DNA of 37,043 nt from Hydrogenophaga sp. A37. GTDB lineage: Bacteria; Pseudomonadota; Gammaproteobacteria; Burkholderiales; Burkholderiaceae_C. Shown here piece by piece: positions 34,686 through 37,043 of the stretch (the stretch's first letter is position 1; each line of letters starts with the position of its first letter). The stretch spans positions 1 through 37,043 of the forward strand of contig NZ_MUNZ01000107.1 of the NCBI RefSeq assembly GCF_002001205.1, in the 5' to 3' direction. The position numbers were made by a program, and so were the translations under genes. The notes below the pieces were generated by a model. That model did not search any database, was not told the origin of the DNA, and saw only the letters and a list, made by a program, of their open reading frames with translations.

Positions 34686-35243
34686 ATGTCTCAAGATTCC
34701 GTCACCCGCTATCACCCGCTGGCCCGCGCGCTGCACTGGCTGCTGGCCCTGGGCCTGGTGGGCAATTTTGCCCTGGGCCTGTACATGGCCGACCTGCCGT
34801 TTTCGCCCGCCCGCTTGCAGTATTACAGCTGGCACAAGTGGGCCGGTGTGCTGGTGCTCACTTTCTCGGCGGTGCGCCTGCTCACGCGTCTCATGGCGGC
34901 GCCGCCGCCGCTGCCCAAGGCCATCGAGTCCGCGATGCCGGCCTGGCAGCGCATGGCCCACCACGCCACGCACCACGGCCTGTACGCGTTGTTTTTCGCG
35001 GTGCCGCTGCTGGGCTGGACCTACAGCTCGGCCGCCGGCTTCCCCATCGTGCTGTTCGGCCTGTGGCAGTTGCCCGACTTCGTGCCGGTGAGCGAGTCGC
35101 TGTCTGACGTGCTGAAAGAGTTGCATCAGATCTCGGCCTTCGCCATGGCCGCCCTGGTGCTGCTGCACATCGGCGGCGCGCTAAAACACCACTTTATCGA
35201 CCGCGACAGCCTGCTGCAACGCATCGGTTTTGGTCGCAGCTGA
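34686..35243 (+). CDS. Cytochrome b561
   Basis: The 185-residue protein has four membrane segments and the histidines expected for two b hemes: His10 and His17 in RYHPLARALHWLLAL, His in YSWHKWAGVLVLTFSAVRL, and HQISAFAMAALVLLHIGGALKHHF near the end. It would take electrons from ubiquinol. It is followed 26 bases later by a YceI gene, and the cytochrome b561-YceI pairing is a common arrangement in proteobacteria. The ATG at 34686 gives the usual length. It is divergent from the Crp/Fnr-type gene, which may regulate it. Confidence 0.92.
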   Translation: MSQDSVTRYHPLARALHWLLALGLVGNFALGLYMADLPFSPARLQYYSWHKWAGVLVLTFSAVRLLTRLMAAPPPLPKAIESAMPAWQRMAHHATHHGLYALFFAVPLLGWTYSSAAGFPIVLFGLWQLPDFVPVSESLSDVLKELHQISAFAMAALVLLHIGGALKHHFIDRDSLLQRIGFGRS

Positions 35244-35269
35244 TCCTTGTTTTCCAGGAATCTCTACAT

Positions 35270-35833
35270 ATGAACACCCGTTGGTTGTCCCTGGCGCTGG
35301 TCGCCGCAAGCCTCTCCCCGCTGGGCGCCCAGGCGCAGCAGGCACTGATCCCCGCGCAGAGCGAGGTGGCATTCACCAGCCGCCAGATGGGCGTGCCGGT
35401 GGACGGCAAATTCAAGACCTTCAGCGCCCAGGTGGCGTTTGACCCGGCCAAGCTGGCAACCAGCCAGATCGCCTTCACGGTGGACACCGGCAGTGCCGAC
35501 ATCAGCCGCGAAGCCAACGCCGAGCTGCCCAAGGCCACCTGGTTCAACGTGGCGGCCTTCCCCAAGGCGACGTTCACTTCCAGCAGCATCAAGCGCCTGG
35601 ACGCCAATAAGTTTGAGGTGACCGGCAAGCTCAGCATCAAGGGTGTGAGCAGCGATGTGGTGATGCCCGTCACGCTGGCGCAGAACGGCGCCACCACCAC
35701 GGCCACCGGCGCCTTCCCGATCAAGCGCCTGACCTTCCGCATCGGCGAGAAGGAGTGGGCCGACACCTCGATGGTGGCCGACGAAGTTCAAGTCAAATTC
35801 AAGATTGCGCTCACTGGCGTGAACAAGTTGTAA
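35270..35833 (+). CDS. Periplasmic YceI-family protein (first of two)
   Basis: The 187-residue protein has a signal peptide (MNTRWLSLALVAASLSPLGAQAQ) and one YceI lipocalin-like domain: EVAFTSRQMGVPVDGKFKTFSAQVAFDP, KATFTSSSIKRLDANKFEVTGKLSIKGVSSDVVMPV. YceI proteins bind polyprenyl lipids such as ubiquinone-type isoprenoids in a beta-barrel. Its place after a cytochrome b561 gene suggests handling of quinone-like lipids in the periplasm, an inference from family and context. It is separated from a second YceI gene by a REP-like element. Confidence 0.92.
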   Translation: MNTRWLSLALVAASLSPLGAQAQQALIPAQSEVAFTSRQMGVPVDGKFKTFSAQVAFDPAKLATSQIAFTVDTGSADISREANAELPKATWFNVAAFPKATFTSSSIKRLDANKFEVTGKLSIKGVSSDVVMPVTLAQNGATTTATGAFPIKRLTFRIGEKEWADTSMVADEVQVKFKIALTGVNKL

Positions 35834-35912
35834 CCCCCCCTGCGCCGCTGTGCGTCTTCTCCCCAAGGGGGACGGCCCTGGTGGCCTGGCAAAGCCAGTT
35901 CCACGGGGCCCT
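35834..35912 (+). repeat. Dispersed REP-like palindromic element, copy C
   Basis: It begins immediately after the first YceI stop codon (CCCCCCCTGCGCCGC) and contains GGCCTGGCAAAGCCAGTTCC, identical to the core of copy B. It fills half of the gap between the two YceI genes and may act as a 3' stem-loop. Confidence 0.75.
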
Positions 35913-35990
35913 TGACCAGATACCCGCGCGCCGGAAGCTTTTCGGCGCTTTTCCGTTTCTTTCCACCAACCCGAACCTAGGAGTTCATCC

Positions 35991-36563
35991 ATGCGCACTT
36001 CCCTGACCTTGCTGGCCGCGGCCGCCGTTCTGTCCACCGCCGGCATCGCCCAGGCTGCCGATTACGCGATCGACCCGACGCACACCTTCGCGACCTTCGA
36101 GATCGGCCACTTCGGCGCCAGCGTGAACCGCGCGCGTTTCGACAAGAAAGAAGGCAAGGTCAGCTTCGACAAGGCCGCCAAGACCGGCTCAGTCGACCTC
36201 AGCATCGACATGACATCGGTGAACTCCGGTACCGCCATGTTCGACAAGCACCTGCAAAGCCCCGAAATCTTCGACGCCGCCAAGTTCCCCAAGGCGCAGT
36301 TCGTGTCGAGCAAGTTTGTGTTCAATGGCGACAAGGTCGCTTCCGTTGAAGGCAACCTGACCATCGCCGGCAAGACCCAGCCCGTGACGATGAAGGCCAA
36401 CCAGTTCGCCTGCTACGAGAACCCCATGCTCAAGCGTGAAGTTTGCGGTGGCGATTTCGAAACCACCATCGACCGCACCGCCTTCGGCGTGAACTACGGC
36501 GTGGACTGGGGCTTCCCGAAGAGCGTTCGCCTGGTGATGCAGGTCGAAGCCGTAAAACAGTAA
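35991..36563 (+). CDS. Periplasmic YceI-family protein (second of two)
   Basis: The 190-residue protein has a signal peptide (MRTSLTLLAAAAVLSTAGIAQA) and a full YceI domain beginning ADYAIDPTHTFATFEIGHFGASVNRARFDKKEGKVSFD, the canonical DPxHS-like opening. Later come FDKHLQSPEIFDAAKFPKAQF and GNLTIAGKTQPVTM. It is closer to the E. coli YceI pattern than its upstream neighbour. A TAGGAG ribosome site precedes the ATG. The predicted role is isoprenoid-lipid binding in the periplasm. Two cysteines (ACYEN, EVCGGDF) could form a disulfide. Confidence 0.93.
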   Translation: MRTSLTLLAAAAVLSTAGIAQAADYAIDPTHTFATFEIGHFGASVNRARFDKKEGKVSFDKAAKTGSVDLSIDMTSVNSGTAMFDKHLQSPEIFDAAKFPKAQFVSSKFVFNGDKVASVEGNLTIAGKTQPVTMKANQFACYENPMLKREVCGGDFETTIDRTAFGVNYGVDWGFPKSVRLVMQVEAVKQ

Positions 36564-36640
36564 CCCCCTGCGCCGCTTTGCGGCTTCCCCCCTGAGGGGG
36601 GACCACGCCCTGTGGCCCGGCGGAGCCGGTTCCACGGCGT
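36564..36640 (+). repeat. Dispersed REP-like palindromic element, copy D
   Basis: It follows the second YceI stop codon directly. It shares CCCCCTGCGCCGCTTTGCGG, the CCCCCCTGAGGGGGG palindrome and GGCCCGGCGGAGCCGGTTCC with copy A read in reverse. This is the fourth copy in the window. Confidence 0.75.
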
Positions 36641-36695
36641 GTGCTGGGTGGGGCATTCGCCTCCGGTGAGGCTTGTTTCGCAGTGCTGTTTGTTC

Positions 36696-36717
36696 AAGGC
36701 CCGCTTGTGCGGGCCTT
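36696..36717. terminator. Bidirectional terminator between YceI and YkgJ genes
   Basis: AAGGCCCGC (36696-36704) and GCGGGCCTT (36709-36717) form a perfect 9-base stem with a TTGT loop, flanked by short A and T runs. It lies between convergent genes and could serve both. Confidence 0.65.
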
Positions 36718-36719
36718 TG

Positions 36720-36998
36720 TCATGGTCTTGTGGCTTGCTCCAGGCGCTCCAGAAAATGGAGCGCGCGTTCGCGTGTGTCGCCGCACATCTCGGCGCTCGG
36801 CGGCAGGGAGCTGCACACCTTGGGCCGCTCGGGCAGACCAAACAGTCGGCAGCGCAAAGCATCGTCCAGGTGCGGGCAGGGCACGCCTGCTGGCTTGCCG
36901 TTCGGCAGACCGGGCATCGGGCTGCTGATCGAAGGAGCGATGCAGCAGGCCGCACAGCCGGGGCGGCAGGCGAGGGTGGGTGCGGAAGTTGCTGGCAT
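36720..36998 (-). CDS. YkgJ-type cysteine-cluster protein
   Basis: The 92-residue protein has the zinc- or iron-binding pattern of the YkgJ family: CRPGCAACC near the N terminus, SSPMPGLPNGKPAGVPCPHLDD, LRCRLFG, RPKVCSSLPPSAEMCG. Seven or more cysteines are present. It would be a small cytoplasmic metal-binding protein with no assigned reaction. The frame ends at 36720, close to the terminator hairpin at 36696-36717. The start at 36998 is near the window edge but complete. Confidence 0.88.
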   Translation of the reverse strand: MPATSAPTLACRPGCAACCIAPSISSPMPGLPNGKPAGVPCPHLDDALRCRLFGLPERPKVCSSLPPSAEMCGDTRERALHFLERLEQATRP

Positions 36999-37043
36999 GG
37001 CCCCCGATTGTCATGGGTTCAGCGCCGGTCGGGCGCTACACTC

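Noticed and set aside
36494..37014. Alternative reverse-strand frames over the last 500 bases
   Set aside because: Only the 36720-36998 frame shows the cysteine pattern of a known family (YkgJ); the others overlap it and the YceI gene.

Overview
The window is about 37 kb of high-GC DNA with protein families, gene order and dispersed palindromes typical of Burkholderiales. The closest feel is a Comamonadaceae genus such as Hydrogenophaga; this is an inference from style, not a search result. I see no tRNA, rRNA, CRISPR array, transposase or origin.

Layout. (1) 1-1775, minus: a LuxR-type response regulator and a membrane histidine kinase cut by the window edge. (2) 1946-4191, plus: agmatinase and a PuuB-like flavin oxidase, overlapping by 4 bases. 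(3) 4224-6292, minus: a beta/gamma-crystallin plus glycine-zipper envelope protein, a cytochrome b561-type protein and a periplasmic PepSY protein. (4) 6293-6873: a non-coding stretch rich in short perfect palindromes. (5) 6874-9793, plus: a sensor kinase and an NtrC-type sigma-54 activator, closed by a two-way terminator. (6) 9822-12390, minus: a DUF3052 protein, a DJ-1/PfpI-like protein and a MocR-type regulator. (7) 12617-20661, plus: puuD, puuA, a putrescine-type aminotransferase and the polyamine importer potFGHI. (8) 20678-23695: a stand-alone retron-like reverse transcriptase (minus) and a GT-C-like polytopic membrane protein (plus), lying inside the polyamine cluster. (9) 23821-28186, plus: aldehyde dehydrogenase, GABA aminotransferase and a second glutamine-synthetase-like enzyme. 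(10) 28248-29746, plus: a Sel1-repeat gene overlapping a gene with an HExxH zinc-protease motif. (11) 29734-30797, minus: a class II aldolase and a small DUF2892 membrane protein. (12) 31034-33857, plus: a beta-propeller-like lipoprotein followed by a protein with a parvovirus-style phospholipase A2 active site. (13) 33898-36563: a Crp/Fnr-family regulator divergent from a cytochrome b561 gene and two YceI genes. (14) 36720-36998, minus: a YkgJ-type cysteine-cluster protein.

Most of the window forms one metabolic unit. PotFGHI would import polyamines and agmatinase would make putrescine from agmatine. PuuA, PuuB, PuuC and PuuD would carry putrescine through gamma-glutamylated intermediates to GABA, which GabT would feed to succinate semialdehyde. 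The aminotransferase offers a second, direct transamination route. The divergent MocR protein is the natural candidate regulator, and a TGGCAC/GTGCCA motif occurs upstream of both puuD and the aldehyde dehydrogenase.

The parts that do not belong to this pathway are the most interesting: the retron-like reverse transcriptase with a hairpin-bearing leader, the phospholipase-like protein with its lipoprotein neighbour, the Sel1/metallopeptidase pair, and a long inverted repeat that folds over the start of the second glutamine-synthetase-like gene.
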